Source of the DNA: an uncultured Bacteroidales bacterium
GTDB taxonomy: Bacteria > Bacteroidota > Bacteroidia > Bacteroidales > UBA932
DNA: 64,000 bases
Assembly: GCA_946999645.1 (NCBI GenBank)
Contig: CAMQDS010000006.1
Coordinates: 1 to 64,000, forward strand
Reading direction: 5' to 3'
The notes under the pieces are model-generated. The model did no database searches and was not told the DNA's origin. It was given only the letters and a program-made list of their open reading frames with translations. Of this stretch, positions 46,576 to 56,697 are shown piece after piece (the first letter of the stretch is position 1; every line of letters starts with the position of its first letter). The position numbers were made by a program, and so were the translations under genes.

Positions 46576-47895
46576 ATGAGTTCTTTTATAATAGAAGGCG
46601 GACATAAATTAAGTGGTGAAATTACTCCTCAGGGGGCAAAGAATGAGGCATTAGAGGTAATCAGTGCCGTACTTCTGACGAGTGAAAAGGTTACTATCAG
46701 CAATATTCCTGAAATTTTGGATGTAAAAAATCTTATATCCCTTTGTGTCGATATGGGAGTTAAGGTTAATTGTATTGAAAAGGGGAAATATGAATTTCAG
46801 GCTGATAACTTAGATAAGAAGTTTATACTGAGCCTTGATTTTGTCGAAAAATGTAAAAAACTGAGAGGCTCTGTAATGGTAGCCGGACCTCTATTGGCAC
46901 GTTTGGGTGAGGTATATTTCCCTAAACCTGGTGGGGATAAAATAGGTCGCCGCAGATTAGATACTCATATAATGGGAATGGCAAGCCTTGGAGCAGAATT
47001 GAGTTATAGTGAAGAATGTCATGCTTATCATTTGGCTTCGCCTGCTAATTCTGGACTTAGGGGTAGCTATATGCTTTTAGACGAAGCTTCTGTTACTGGT
47101 ACGGCTAATATTCTTATGGCAGCTTCTTTGGCAAAGGGAAAAACGGTTATATATAACGCGGCTTGTGAACCATATATACAACAACTTTGTCGTATGCTTA
47201 TAAAGATGGGTGCCATAATAGAGGGTATAGGTTCCAATTTGCTTACTATCACTGGTACATCTTCTCTTAAAGGTACAAATCATACTATTTTGCCGGATAT
47301 GATTGAGGTTGGAAGTTTTATAGGAATGGCTGCTCTGAATTGCAGCAGTATTACTATCAAGAATACTTCTTATACCAATCTGGGTATTATACCCGAAAGT
47401 TTTAGAAGAGTGGGAGTTGCTCTTGAACAGAGAGGAGATGATATTTTTGTTCCAGAACAGGAAAGTTATGTGATAGAATCGTTTATGGATGGATCTATTA
47501 TGACGATTGCTGATGCACCTTGGCCAGGACTTACTCCTGATCTTTTGAGCGTTATTTTAGTTGTTGCTACTCAATGTAAAGGAAGTGTTCTTATCCATCA
47601 GAAGATGTTTGAAAGTCGTTTATTCTTTGTAGACCGACTTATAGATATGGGGGCTCAGATTATCTTGTGCGATCCTCACCGTGCAGTGGTGATAGGTCAT
47701 GATCATAATTTCCGGTTAAGGGCGGGTAATATGCTTTCTCCTGATATACGTGCAGGTATTGCCCTTCTTATTGCCGCCATGTCAGCTAATGGAACAAGTG
47801 TTATAGGAAATATTGAGCAGATAGACCGCGGTTATGAAGATATTGACGGGCGTTTGAATGCCTTAGGTGCATGTATAACAAGAAAATCGGAATAA
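46576..47895 (+). CDS. murA: UDP-GlcNAc 1-carboxyvinyltransferase with Asp at the fosfomycin site
   Basis: MurA transfers enolpyruvate from PEP to UDP-GlcNAc, the first committed step of peptidoglycan synthesis. The length (439) and the paired domains are normal. In the flexible catalytic loop the family's Cys (Cys115 in E. coli) is replaced by Asp121 in PGGDKIGRRRLD (codon GAT at 46936-46938). The same replacement makes MurA insensitive to fosfomycin in other bacteria, so natural resistance is likely. It is 10 bases after murB and 10 bases before the GH20 gene. Confidence 0.96.
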   Translation: MSSFIIEGGHKLSGEITPQGAKNEALEVISAVLLTSEKVTISNIPEILDVKNLISLCVDMGVKVNCIEKGKYEFQADNLDKKFILSLDFVEKCKKLRGSVMVAGPLLARLGEVYFPKPGGDKIGRRRLDTHIMGMASLGAELSYSEECHAYHLASPANSGLRGSYMLLDEASVTGTANILMAASLAKGKTVIYNAACEPYIQQLCRMLIKMGAIIEGIGSNLLTITGTSSLKGTNHTILPDMIEVGSFIGMAALNCSSITIKNTSYTNLGIIPESFRRVGVALEQRGDDIFVPEQESYVIESFMDGSIMTIADAPWPGLTPDLLSVILVVATQCKGSVLIHQKMFESRLFFVDRLIDMGAQIILCDPHRAVVIGHDHNFRLRAGNMLSPDIRAGIALLIAAMSANGTSVIGNIEQIDRGYEDIDGRLNALGACITRKSE

Positions 47896-47905
47896 TATTA
47901 CTTGA

Positions 47906-49972
47906 ATGGGATTTTTCTATATTTTACTATCAGCATTGATTTTATCGGGACCTAAAAATATTTTGCCCGAACCAGTGAAATATGAAGTTAAGGAAAATTA
48001 TTATTGCCTTAATGGAAACATAACCTATAAAATAGAATCATACGATTTTGAAAGAAAGGAAAAACTTATAGATCAAATAAATGAGTCTTTTCCGAAACTT
48101 ATAAATGTATCTTCTAGTCCAAACATACATATATTTATTGAGGGAAAAAGGTTTAAAAATAAACTGAAGATAAATTCGTGTCCAGATAATTTAATTAATG
48201 AAGGATATAAATTAGAAATTAATAAAAAAGGAATAATTATTAGGTCCGAAGATATACAGGGGGCTTATTATGCCTTAATCAGTATTGACCAAATGCTGTT
48301 GTTTTCTTCTAACTTGCAGTATTGTAATATCTTAGACTATCCTCGTTATGGTTATAGGGGAATGATGTTGGATTTATCGCGTCACTTTAGTTCTGCAGAT
48401 TTTATAAAAAAGCAGATTAATATGATGAGTAGTCTGAAAATGAATAAATTACATCTTCACCTTACAGATGATGCCGGGTGGCGTATTCAGATAGATAAGT
48501 ATCCTCGACTTAAAACCTATTCGGCATGGCGTATAGGCAAGACATGGAAAGAGTGGTATAATACCACTAAATCTTATACAGAAGAAGGAACTCCAGGGGC
48601 GTATGGAGGTTACCTTACCAAGGATGAGATTAAGGATTTAGTGAAATATGCATCAAAAAGAAATATTGAAATCATCCCTGAAATTGAAATTCCAGGACAT
48701 AGTCGTGAACTTATAATGGCTTATCCGCAAATAGCCTGTCGTACCAATAAGTCTGATTTGAAAACTATGATTGAAAGTTCGGATGTCTGCCCCGGCAATG
48801 AAGAAACATATACAATGTTTAGCAATATCTTGTCTGAAATCGCTGAACTGTTCCCATCAAAATATATTCATATAGGAGGCGATGAGGCCGTAAAGTCTTC
48901 ATGGAAAAATTGTGCTATTTGTAAGGAAAGAGTTAGAGAACAAGGATTTAACTCAATAGATGAGTTGCAGGGCTATTGTATTAATCGTATTTATAATATC
49001 GCCCACTCTTTGGGTAAAAAGATTATAGGATGGGATGAAATGTTAGATAGTAAAATTCCTGATGATGTTACTATTATGGCATGGAGGGGAATAGAGTCTG
49101 CACAAAAAGCCATAAACACTGGGCATAAAGTAATATTTACACCTACATCACATTGCTACCTTGATTATACTCAGGACCCACAATTTAAAGAGCCTGAATC
49201 GATAGGGGGTTATACCCCATTGGAACAATGTTATTCACTTGAACCTGAAGAGAATAACTCAGATCGCCAATATATCTTGGGTGTTCAGGGTAATCTTTGG
49301 AGAGAATTTATACCTACAGATGAATATTCCGAATACATGCTTTATCCTCGTATTTATGCTCTTGCAGAAGTTGGCTGGTCTCCTAAAGGAACAAAAAATT
49401 ATACTGCATTCAGGCACAGGGCAAACGATTTTAGAAAAAAGATGAAAGAAAGAGGTTACAATTCTTTCGATATGGATACGGAGTTGGGCAATAGACCAGA
49501 ATACTATCAGGTAACAGAACATTTGGCAAAGGGTAAAAAAGTAATATTCAATACAGCATACGAAGACAAGTATTCTGGATCGGGAGAAGGTACTTTGACG
49601 GATGGTCTTTTTGGGGGTTGTAATCATGCTGACGGAAGGTGGTTAGGTTTTCTTAACAAAGATGTTGAACTTACTGTAGATCTTGGTAGTGTTCAAGAAC
49701 TTCATTACATAGGTTCGTCATTTTTAGGGGCTAAAAACGTGTGGATTGGAAGACCTGAAAAGGTTGAAATATTTGTTTCAGACAACGGGCAAAACTTCAA
49801 ACCGATATTAACAATTTTAGATGAAATTCCAGAACCTGTTGAAAAACAAATATTTATTAACTATGGTGGAGTAGTAAATACATCAGCACGTTTCGTGAAA
49901 TACAAAGCTTACAGGAGGAAAGCAAAGCTATATAACGACTGGCTATTTTTAGATGAACTTATAGTCAATTAA
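47906..49972 (+). CDS. GH20 beta-N-acetylhexosaminidase
   Basis: A 688-residue secreted hexosaminidase that removes terminal beta-linked GlcNAc or GalNAc. A signal-like N-terminus and a GH20b-type beta domain (about 30-140) precede the barrel, with the [16 protein letters not shown] block and the catalytic pair Asp326-Glu327 in HIGGDEAVK. The C-terminal portion (about 545-688) resembles a discoidin/F5-8-type carbohydrate-binding domain. The position directly after murA suggests use of host glycans or wall GlcNAc, but the enzyme would act outside the cytoplasm. Its end overlaps the convergent lptB by four bases. Confidence 0.93.
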   Translation: MGFFYILLSALILSGPKNILPEPVKYEVKENYYCLNGNITYKIESYDFERKEKLIDQINESFPKLINVSSSPNIHIFIEGKRFKNKLKINSCPDNLINEGYKLEINKKGIIIRSEDIQGAYYALISIDQMLLFSSNLQYCNILDYPRYGYRGMMLDLSRHFSSADFIKKQINMMSSLKMNKLHLHLTDDAGWRIQIDKYPRLKTYSAWRIGKTWKEWYNTTKSYTEEGTPGAYGGYLTKDEIKDLVKYASKRNIEIIPEIEIPGHSRELIMAYPQIACRTNKSDLKTMIESSDVCPGNEETYTMFSNILSEIAELFPSKYIHIGGDEAVKSSWKNCAICKERVREQGFNSIDELQGYCINRIYNIAHSLGKKIIGWDEMLDSKIPDDVTIMAWRGIESAQKAINTGHKVIFTPTSHCYLDYTQDPQFKEPESIGGYTPLEQCYSLEPEENNSDRQYILGVQGNLWREFIPTDEYSEYMLYPRIYALAEVGWSPKGTKNYTAFRHRANDFRKKMKERGYNSFDMDTELGNRPEYYQVTEHLAKGKKVIFNTAYEDKYSGSGEGTLTDGLFGGCNHADGRWLGFLNKDVELTVDLGSVQELHYIGSSFLGAKNVWIGRPEKVEIFVSDNGQNFKPILTILDEIPEPVEKQIFINYGGVVNTSARFVKYKAYRRKAKLYNDWLFLDELIVN

Positions 49973-50769
49973 ATGTTCTCCACATTGCTTTTGGTTCTTT
50001 CCAAAAAGGCAGCGTGTTCTTTTTTTGCTCTTTCCACAGAAACTGAACGTTTGAGTACAAAACCTGACCCAAGGTATTTTGTCCTAACATCTTCGTCGGC
50101 TGCAAGTTCTTGTGGCGTACCTTTTTGAAGAATTGTACCTTCATAAAGCAGATAAGCCCTGTCGGTAATAGCAAGAGTTTCACCTACATTATGATCGGTT
50201 ATTATAACTCCTATGTTTTTATACTTAAGTTTTGCAATTATGAACTGTATGTCTTCTACTGCTATAGGGTCTACGCCTGCAAAAGGTTCATCAAGTAAAA
50301 TAAATTTAGGGTCTATAGAAAGAGCTCGAGCGATTTCACAACGTCGTCTTTCTCCTCCAGAGAGTTGAATACCAAGACTTTTGCGAACTTTGGAAAGATT
50401 AAACTCATCTATCAGAGATTCCAATCTTTCTTCTCTTTCCTCTCTGCTCATCCCTGACATCTCCATAACTGACATAATGTTATCTTCCACTGACATCTTC
50501 CTGAAAACAGATGCTTCCTGAGGTAGGTATCCTACACCTTTTTTAGCCCTCAGATACATAGGAAGTTTGGTTATCTCTTCATCATCAAGAAAAATCTTGC
50601 CTTCGTTAGGTACAATCTGTCCTGTAATCATATAGAAACTCGTAGTCTTCCCCGCTCCGTTAGGTCCAAGAAATCCTACAATTTCCCCTTGTTCCACTTC
50701 CATGGAAACCCCTTTTACGACAGTCCTTATTCCATATTTTTTTACAAGATTTTCTGCTCTGAGTTTCAT
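49969..50769 (-). CDS. lptB: LPS export ABC transporter ATP-binding protein
   Basis: LptB is the ATPase that drives lipopolysaccharide from the inner membrane to the cell surface. Walker [11 protein letters not shown], signature [15 protein letters not shown] and the H-loop region DHNVGETL are intact. At 266 residues it is longer than E. coli LptB because of a charged C-terminal extension. It lies seven bases downstream of dnaX. The lptC, lptF and lptG genes are not in the window. Confidence 0.93.
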   Translation of the reverse strand: MKLRAENLVKKYGIRTVVKGVSMEVEQGEIVGFLGPNGAGKTTSFYMITGQIVPNEGKIFLDDEEITKLPMYLRAKKGVGYLPQEASVFRKMSVEDNIMSVMEMSGMSREEREERLESLIDEFNLSKVRKSLGIQLSGGERRRCEIARALSIDPKFILLDEPFAGVDPIAVEDIQFIIAKLKYKNIGVIITDHNVGETLAITDRAYLLYEGTILQKGTPQELAADEDVRTKYLGSGFVLKRSVSVERAKKEHAAFLERTKSNVENI

Positions 50770-50776
50770 ATTTAAA

Positions 50777-52582
50777 CTATAATTTTGTGTCCAAGTCTAA
50801 ATCTTTAACAAGATTTTTCACCTCTGGATTCATATTCATTAATTCTATAGCCCTTTCTTTTGGAGGTGTCGGCTTATTTTCGATTTCTTCATCTTCAAGG
50901 ACAGAAACCATCAGCCTTATTTTAGAAGATAATGTCAATTTTTGGAGTTGTCTTTCCAACTCATTCAACAACTTTTCTTTAATCCATTGCTGCTGTGCAG
51001 TATTTACTACATAGAAAGTTACGGTTTTAATCCCGTCTTGTTCACTAATCTCGATTTTACTTTGTTGTAAAGTTGTTTGTAGCCGCGGACGTGAAACATA
51101 TTCATTCGGTATCTTATCCCACGCCTCAGTTATTTTTTCATCGGTAGGAACTTCATTATTCTCCGATTGAACCATCTCCACAACATTCTCGTTGTTGCTA
51201 TCATCTTTTTTGAGAGATGATAATGATAGTGCAGATGCTTTTCCTAAATTTCTCCTTCTCGGCGTTGCCGTTTTTGGTTCGACTTCGGTTTTTGGCTCTG
51301 TTTCAGTTTTTGGCTCTGCTCCGGTTTTTAGTTCTGTTTCAGTCTTTGGCTTGGCTTCAGACTTTTGCACTTTCTCGGTTTTTGTCTCTGCTTCAGTTTT
51401 TGTCTCTGCTTCAGACTTTTGCGCCCTCTCTGTTGCTGGCTCTTTCGTGTCTTTTTGAGTTTCCGATGCTCCTGTATCTTTTACAAAATTTGAGTTTATA
51501 AAACTCAATTTCATCAAAGTAAATTCGATATGAAGCCGAGGATTTATACTAGTTCTATATCCTGATTCACAAGATATTGTAGTGTTTAGAGCATCATAGA
51601 GAAATTTTAGGGAACACTTTGCGGCTTGTTCGGCATACCTTGCTTTAAGTGACTCTGGAAGTTCCAATAGAACCGAAAGTCCGCCACTTCTCGCTACCAA
51701 TAAATCTCTGAAATGAGAACTTAAGGCAGCCACAAAATGAAGTGCATTAAAGCCCTGTGACAAAATCTTGTCAAATATTAGTAAAGTATCCTGATAGTTG
51801 CCTGAAAGAAAATCGTCAACCAATTTGAAACAGTATTCATAATCCAATACATTCAAGTTTTTCAGGACAGAGTTGTAATCTACATTATTGCCACAGAAAG
51901 CTATGGTACGGTCAAAGATTGTGAGGGCATCCCTCATGGCTCCATCTGCTTTTTGTGCTATTATATGTAGGGATTCGTCTCCGATTGTTATATTCTCCTT
52001 ATTTGCAATTTCTTTTAGATTTCGCACTATGTCGGGGATGCTTATCCTATTAAAATCATAAGTCTGGCAACGGGATAATATAGTCGGAAGAATCTTATGT
52101 TTTTCAGTTGTAGCAAGTATGAAGATAGCATGTGCAGGTGGTTCTTCGAGAGTTTTCAGAAAAGCATTAAACGCTGATTGGGATAGCATATGCACCTCAT
52201 CTACGATATAAACGCTATATTTACCTATCTGTGGAGGAATATTAACTCTCTCAATTAATGCTTTTATATCTTCTACTCCGTTATTGGAGGCTGCATCCAA
52301 CTCGTGAATACAGTATGAACGCCCTTCTTGAAAGGAAACGCAGGACTCGCATTTGCAGCAAGGCTCCATATCTGGAGTAGGATTGGAACAGTTTATAGTT
52401 TTGGCAAATATACGTGCCGCACTTGTTTTTCCAACTCCTCGCGGTCCGCAAAAAAGATAGGCATGAGCAAGTTGCCCCCTAAGTATTGAGTTCTTTAGAG
52501 TTTTTGCTATATTATCTTGACCGATAAGTGATTCGAAAGAATCTGGTCTATATTTACGTGCTGAAACTATGTACTGATTCAT
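50777..52582 (-). CDS. dnaX: DNA polymerase III subunits gamma and tau
   Basis: DnaX forms the clamp-loader core of replication. Walker A is GPRGVGKTS, a zinc module is [17 protein letters not shown], and the SRC sensor motif lies in [10 protein letters not shown]. After the clamp-loader domains (to about residue 370) comes a low-complexity linker of repeated Lys-Thr-Glu units (about 384-440) and a C-terminal tau-like portion. The gene starts 60 bases from the divergent secreted-protein gene and precedes lptB. Confidence 0.95.
   Translation of the reverse strand: MNQYIVSARKYRPDSFESLIGQDNIAKTLKNSILRGQLAHAYLFCGPRGVGKTSAARIFAKTINCSNPTPDMEPCCKCESCVSFQEGRSYCIHELDAASNNGVEDIKALIERVNIPPQIGKYSVYIVDEVHMLSQSAFNAFLKTLEEPPAHAIFILATTEKHKILPTILSRCQTYDFNRISIPDIVRNLKEIANKENITIGDESLHIIAQKADGAMRDALTIFDRTIAFCGNNVDYNSVLKNLNVLDYEYCFKLVDDFLSGNYQDTLLIFDKILSQGFNALHFVAALSSHFRDLLVARSGGLSVLLELPESLKARYAEQAAKCSLKFLYDALNTTISCESGYRTSINPRLHIEFTLMKLSFINSNFVKDTGASETQKDTKEPATERAQKSEAETKTEAETKTEKVQKSEAKPKTETELKTGAEPKTETEPKTEVEPKTATPRRRNLGKASALSLSSLKKDDSNNENVVEMVQSENNEVPTDEKITEAWDKIPNEYVSRPRLQTTLQQSKIEISEQDGIKTVTFYVVNTAQQQWIKEKLLNELERQLQKLTLSSKIRLMVSVLEDEEIENKPTPPKERAIELMNMNPEVKNLVKDLDLDTKL
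51264..51425 (-). repeat. Imperfect tandem repeats in dnaX linker
   Basis: The coding DNA repeats an 18-base unit encoding variants of KTETEP and KTEAET about nine times (GTTTTTGGCTCTGTTTCA-like units on the plus strand). All units stay in frame, so the linker length could vary without breaking the gene. Confidence 0.75.
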
Positions 52583-52626
52583 CCTGAATTATAAGTAGCG
52601 TAATCGCAAATTTAATCATTATTTTG

Positions 52627-52634
52627 TAACTTTG
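52627..52634 (+). promoter_or_regulatory. -7 element of the secreted-protein - M16 operon
   Basis: TAACTTTG matches the -7 consensus, with a weak -33 region upstream. It overlaps the only alternative start codon (TTG at 52632), which supports the downstream ATG at 52650 as the true start. Confidence 0.45.
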
Positions 52635-52649
52635 ACCAAAATATGGATT

Positions 52650-53486
52650 ATGAGAAAATTTATAATATTCATACTTTTTAGTCTTGTACCAATAAGTTTA
52701 TTCGCGCAGGCTCAAATTCTTACAAAAAAAGAAAAATTAAGTGATTTCCCTAATAAAATCACCAAGGTAGTACTTTTAGGCAATGATTTTAAGGATAGAG
52801 CAATCAAGGAGGCTGTCAATAATTCATGGCATATATCTCCTTTTGAGTTCTGTGATATGCAGTCTTTTGAAAAGTTAAAGACAAATCCAGATTTGTATTT
52901 TCTTATGCTTGTAAATATCCGTAACAAAAAAGAATCTAAACCTGGTATTTCTGCATTTACTCTTATAAAAGGTGACAAGAATGTTAAAAGCATTGATGAT
53001 ATGCTTGAAGTCATAAGCATACCTGTTTGTGCAGCAGATTCTCCTTCAGGTAAGGAAATGGCGATGATGCCTGCTCTGTTGGATATGATGCAGGAGTATG
53101 TTGCGAAATCTCTTGTGAATGGTTTTTCTTCTATTGGCAGTATCGTGAAAAACCTTAAGTGCACCAAGAATATGGCTCTATTTTTTGATAAGGAAGACTT
53201 TTCTCCACAATTAGATTCTGTATATGTTTCAGGAAAATTTGACAAACAAATAATTGTTGGTGATGAGGGTACTGTAATAAGAGCAATGATGGATGCAAAT
53301 GATATGTCTGCCGTGGGTTATGTGATTTGTCCTTCCAAGCCGCAAAAAGGTTCTCTGTGCTATCTGATGTTATTTAATGCAGGAACTCATGAACTGTACT
53401 ATTTTAAAAAGAGGAAGATAGGTGGTAATCTGAATGTCGGTTTTATGAAATCAGACATAAATAAAATTATATCATTCAGAAAGTAA
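52650..53486 (+). CDS. Secreted protein of unknown function
   Basis: A 278-residue protein I do not recognise. The start at ATG 52650 gives a clean signal peptide MRKFIIFILFSLVPISLFAQAQ with a likely cleavage after Ala. The mature part is soluble, with alternating strands and helices and no catalytic motif that I can identify. It opens an operon with an M16 peptidase and an O-methyltransferase, 15 bases upstream of the peptidase. It may be a periplasmic stress or folding factor, but that is a guess from context only. Confidence 0.7.
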   Translation: MRKFIIFILFSLVPISLFAQAQILTKKEKLSDFPNKITKVVLLGNDFKDRAIKEAVNNSWHISPFEFCDMQSFEKLKTNPDLYFLMLVNIRNKKESKPGISAFTLIKGDKNVKSIDDMLEVISIPVCAADSPSGKEMAMMPALLDMMQEYVAKSLVNGFSSIGSIVKNLKCTKNMALFFDKEDFSPQLDSVYVSGKFDKQIIVGDEGTVIRAMMDANDMSAVGYVICPSKPQKGSLCYLMLFNAGTHELYYFKKRKIGGNLNVGFMKSDINKIISFRK

Positions 53487-53501
53487 AATAGGTGGTAGAT
53501 T

Positions 53502-54752
53502 ATGATTTGTGGAAAGGCAGAATGTGGGCTGCTATATGCAGTTAAAAGGAGTGGTTCTTCTGTCGGATATTGTTCTTTAAGCATTAGGTGCGGAACAAGA
53601 AATGAAAATGGCTATAATAATGGAATAGCTCATTTTACGGAGCATACCATATTTAAAGGAACTTTAAGGAAAAGTTCTTCTGTTATAAATAGTTATCTTG
53701 ATAAATTGGGCGGAGAACTAAATGCCTACACAACAAAAGAAGAAATTGTGCTGCATGCGACTGTTCTTAAAGAAGATCTGAATAAGGCTGGAAATCTTTT
53801 ATTTGAATTGGCAACAGAATCAACATTTCCTGAAAAGGAAATAGAAATCGAACGTGGGGTGGTTTTAGAGGAAATTAGATCTTATAAGGATAGTCCTGCC
53901 GATGATGTTTATGACAGGTTTGAACAATTACTTTTTGCTGGACATCCGCTTGCCAATTTGATACTTGGTTCGGAAGAGTCTGTTAAAAATATATCTTCTG
54001 ATGAATTAAGGAGATTTGTTAAGGAAAAATTTGTCCCCTGGTCAATGGCTTTTTCTATTGTAGCAGATATTGATGAAAAGGAAATGGAAAGGCGTGTGCT
54101 GAAATTGGCAGATGCTTTTTTCCCTGAAAAATTTACAGGACAAATGATTGCTGGTAATTGTTCTGGCACCTTTTTAAATGAAAAGAAACCCATAAAAAAC
54201 AACTTCAATCTTATAGAATATAAAAATAATTACGAAGTGAATGCAGTTATTGGAAGTTTTGCTCCTTCACTTTACGAAACGCAGCCTAGGTTGGCAACTG
54301 TTTTGTTTAGTAATATACTTGCTGGACCTGCATCAAATTCAATTCTTAATTCTATATTGAGAGAAAGAAACGGTTGGGTATATTCTGTAGAGAGTTCATA
54401 TACTCAATATGCTGATACAGGGATACTTGCAATCTGTCTTGGGTGTGACAAGGCAAATATTGAAAAATGTAAGGCTTCGATACATAAGGAAATTGAAAAA
54501 TTACAGACAATACCTCTTTCTGTAAGTCGTCTTAATGCTGCAAAGAAACAACTTTTGGGACAACTTGCAATTTCATCTGATAATGGTGAGGCTCAGTGCT
54601 TAGGGATGGGAAAAAGTCTTTTGTCATATGGAAAAGTGGATTCTGACGACTTAGTGAAATCTCAGATTTTGTCTGTTTCGTCAGAGGATATTAGGAGAGC
54701 AGCTTGCAGCATTTTTAATCCTGAATATCTGTCAACACTTGTATATATGTAA
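53502..54752 (+). CDS. M16 family zinc peptidase
   Basis: A 416-residue pitrilysin-type peptidase. The inverted zinc motif HFTEH is present with His44, Glu47 and His48, and the more distal metal-binding glutamate lies in the ERGVVLEEIRSYKD segment about 75 residues later. The protein lacks a signal peptide and is one-domain-pair long, as in the mitochondrial processing peptidase-like group (YmxG/PqqL relatives). It probably degrades peptides in the cytoplasm. It shares one base with the following methyltransferase start. Confidence 0.92.
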   Translation: MICGKAECGLLYAVKRSGSSVGYCSLSIRCGTRNENGYNNGIAHFTEHTIFKGTLRKSSSVINSYLDKLGGELNAYTTKEEIVLHATVLKEDLNKAGNLLFELATESTFPEKEIEIERGVVLEEIRSYKDSPADDVYDRFEQLLFAGHPLANLILGSEESVKNISSDELRRFVKEKFVPWSMAFSIVADIDEKEMERRVLKLADAFFPEKFTGQMIAGNCSGTFLNEKKPIKNNFNLIEYKNNYEVNAVIGSFAPSLYETQPRLATVLFSNILAGPASNSILNSILRERNGWVYSVESSYTQYADTGILAICLGCDKANIEKCKASIHKEIEKLQTIPLSVSRLNAAKKQLLGQLAISSDNGEAQCLGMGKSLLSYGKVDSDDLVKSQILSVSSEDIRRAACSIFNPEYLSTLVYM

Positions 54753-55396
54753 TGGAAACAGCAGAAAACAGATATATAAACGCACATAGTACTCCACAGA
54801 CAGACATTCTTGCCTGGCTGGAGCGTCAAACTCATATTCGTACAAACTATCCGAGGATGTTATCGGGGCAGGTGCAAGGTAAACTACTTACGATGATAGT
54901 GCAAATGCTCAATGCAGAAAGAGTGTTGGAAATAGGTACTTTTACGGGTTACTCTGCTATCTGTCTGGCTTCTGGCCTTGGTGAGAATGGTATACTTGAT
55001 ACTCTCGAACTCAATGATGAACTTGAAGATCTTATCAGAGAGGGCTTTATGAAATCAGGGTTGGAAAATAAAATAAGGCTTCATATAGGGGATGCCCTTC
55101 AAACTCTGCAAGAGCTGAAAAATGTTCAATACGATCTTGTATATATTGATGCAAATAAACGGGAATATCCAGTTTATTATGATATGGTAATAAACTTATT
55201 ACGTCCTGGTGGAGTCATTCTTGCAGATGATGTGCTTTTAGGTGGCAAAGTATACGAAGAAAACGTTCCGCAAGATAAGCAAACCCAAGGTCTTGTGCAA
55301 TTCAATGAAAAGGTGCTGGCAGATTCGAGGGTGGAAGTGGTTATTCTCCCTATAAGGGACGGGATAAGCATAATACGAAAGAAAAACAGGGTATAG
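54752..55396 (+). CDS. Class I SAM-dependent O-methyltransferase
   Basis: A 214-residue methyltransferase of the catechol/caffeoyl-CoA O-methyltransferase group. The SAM-binding motif VLEIGTFTGYSAICLA and the DLVYIDANKREYPVYYDM block are characteristic. The substrate is unknown. It is translationally coupled to the M16 peptidase by a TAATG overlap and ends 11 bases from the convergent response regulator. Confidence 0.9.
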   Translation: METAENRYINAHSTPQTDILAWLERQTHIRTNYPRMLSGQVQGKLLTMIVQMLNAERVLEIGTFTGYSAICLASGLGENGILDTLELNDELEDLIREGFMKSGLENKIRLHIGDALQTLQELKNVQYDLVYIDANKREYPVYYDMVINLLRPGGVILADDVLLGGKVYEENVPQDKQTQGLVQFNEKVLADSRVEVVILPIRDGISIIRKKNRV

Positions 55397-55407
55397 ATTA
55401 CGCAAAA

Positions 55408-56559
55408 TCAGCCATTTACGTAATCTTTTACATCCTGTTCACTTATTGGATTTCCTCCGAGTATTAGCAATCGTTCTACAACATTTCTCAATTCTCTGAT
55501 ATTACCTGTCCACGTTTTTTGTTGTAATAATTCTATTGCTTCTTTTGAAAAGACTTTAGCCTGCATTCCAGACTCTGCACAAATCTGATTTACAAAATAG
55601 TCTATGAGTATAGGAATATCATCTTTTCTATCATCAAGAGATGGCACCTGTATAACTATAACGCTTATACGATGATAAAGGTCTTCACGGAAAGTGCCTT
55701 TTGCTATCTCCGCTTTAAGATCTTTATTTGTCGCAGCAATAACCCTTACATCTACCTCTATATCCTTGTCGCTTCCTACTCTGGATAACTTCTTTTCTTG
55801 TAATACTCTCAATACCTTGGCTTGTGCAGCAAGGCTCATATCTCCAATCTCATCCAAAAAAAGCGTACCGCCATCGGCCTGTTCAAATTTTCCTTTGTGT
55901 TGTTTTATAGCAGAGGTGAATGCTCCCTTTTCATGTCCGAACAATTCACTCTCAATAAGTTCCGAAGGAATAGCAGCACAGTTAACCTCTATATATGGCA
56001 TAGGACTCCTGTTGCTTTGCTTGTGAAGGCTTCTTGCAACTAACTCTTTTCCTGAGCCATTCGGCCCAGTAATAAGTACTCTTGCATCGGTAGGCGCTAC
56101 CTTATTGATTATATCCCTTACATGTTCTATGGCTACAGACTCTCCGATCATCTGCTTTCCATATACTTTTTTCTTAAGTATTTGGTTGTCCTTGACGAGG
56201 TTTACCTTTTCTGCAGCATTTTTGATGGTTATCAAAATCCTGTTCAAATCCAGAGGCTTGGATATGAAATCAAAGGCTCCTTTTTTTATACATTCTACTG
56301 CAATATCAATATCTCCATGTCCAGAAATCATTACAACAGCAGAATCTACACCAGCAGAAATTAAGGTCTCAAGTACTTGTGTACCTTCCATTTTTGGCAT
56401 TTTTATATCACAAAAAATGACATCATACCTTTCTTTTTCCGCCATTTCGCAGGCAACAGTTCCATCTTCTGCTACATCAACATCATATCCCTCATCCATA
56501 AGAATTTCTTTCAATGAGTTACGTATTGCCCTTTCGTCATCGGCTACAAGAATTTTCAT
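55408..56559 (-). CDS. Sigma-54-type response regulator lacking a DNA-binding domain
   Basis: A 383-residue NtrC-like regulator. The receiver domain (1-120) keeps Asp51 as phospho-acceptor in CDIKMP and the Lys101-Pro102 pair. The AAA+ domain has Walker A GPNGSGKE (165-172), Walker B GTLFLDEIGD (231-240) and the sigma-54 loop as GAFTSA (212-217) instead of the usual GAFTGA. The protein stops right after the sensor II region, so the usual C-terminal Fis-type helix-turn-helix is missing. The stop is 11 bases from the convergent neighbour, leaving no room for it. A few regulators such as FlgR and CtcC are known to work this way. Confidence 0.9.
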   Translation of the reverse strand: MKILVADDERAIRNSLKEILMDEGYDVDVAEDGTVACEMAEKERYDVIFCDIKMPKMEGTQVLETLISAGVDSAVVMISGHGDIDIAVECIKKGAFDFISKPLDLNRILITIKNAAEKVNLVKDNQILKKKVYGKQMIGESVAIEHVRDIINKVAPTDARVLITGPNGSGKELVARSLHKQSNRSPMPYIEVNCAAIPSELIESELFGHEKGAFTSAIKQHKGKFEQADGGTLFLDEIGDMSLAAQAKVLRVLQEKKLSRVGSDKDIEVDVRVIAATNKDLKAEIAKGTFREDLYHRISVIVIQVPSLDDRKDDIPILIDYFVNQICAESGMQAKVFSKEAIELLQQKTWTGNIRELRNVVERLLILGGNPISEQDVKDYVNG

Positions 56560-56697
56560 AATATTTTCCTCTCAATGTATTTGAACCTGTTTGCTTTGTA
56601 GTAAAAATGCAAACCCATTAATGCAAATATCGGTTAAAATTCTCTACTTTATACAATTTTTCCTATTTTTGTCCTCCGGTCATAAGGTCGGATCCTA

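Noticed and set aside
51264..51425. Repeat tract as a CRISPR array
   Set aside because: The units are imperfect 18-base in-frame codon repeats in dnaX without spacers.
52712..53245. 177-residue open frame antisense to the secreted-protein gene
   Set aside because: The plus-strand frame has a signal peptide and a promoter; the antisense frame has neither.
56105..56584. 159-residue open frame antisense to the response regulator
   Set aside because: Shadow of a strongly conserved receiver and AAA+ coding region.
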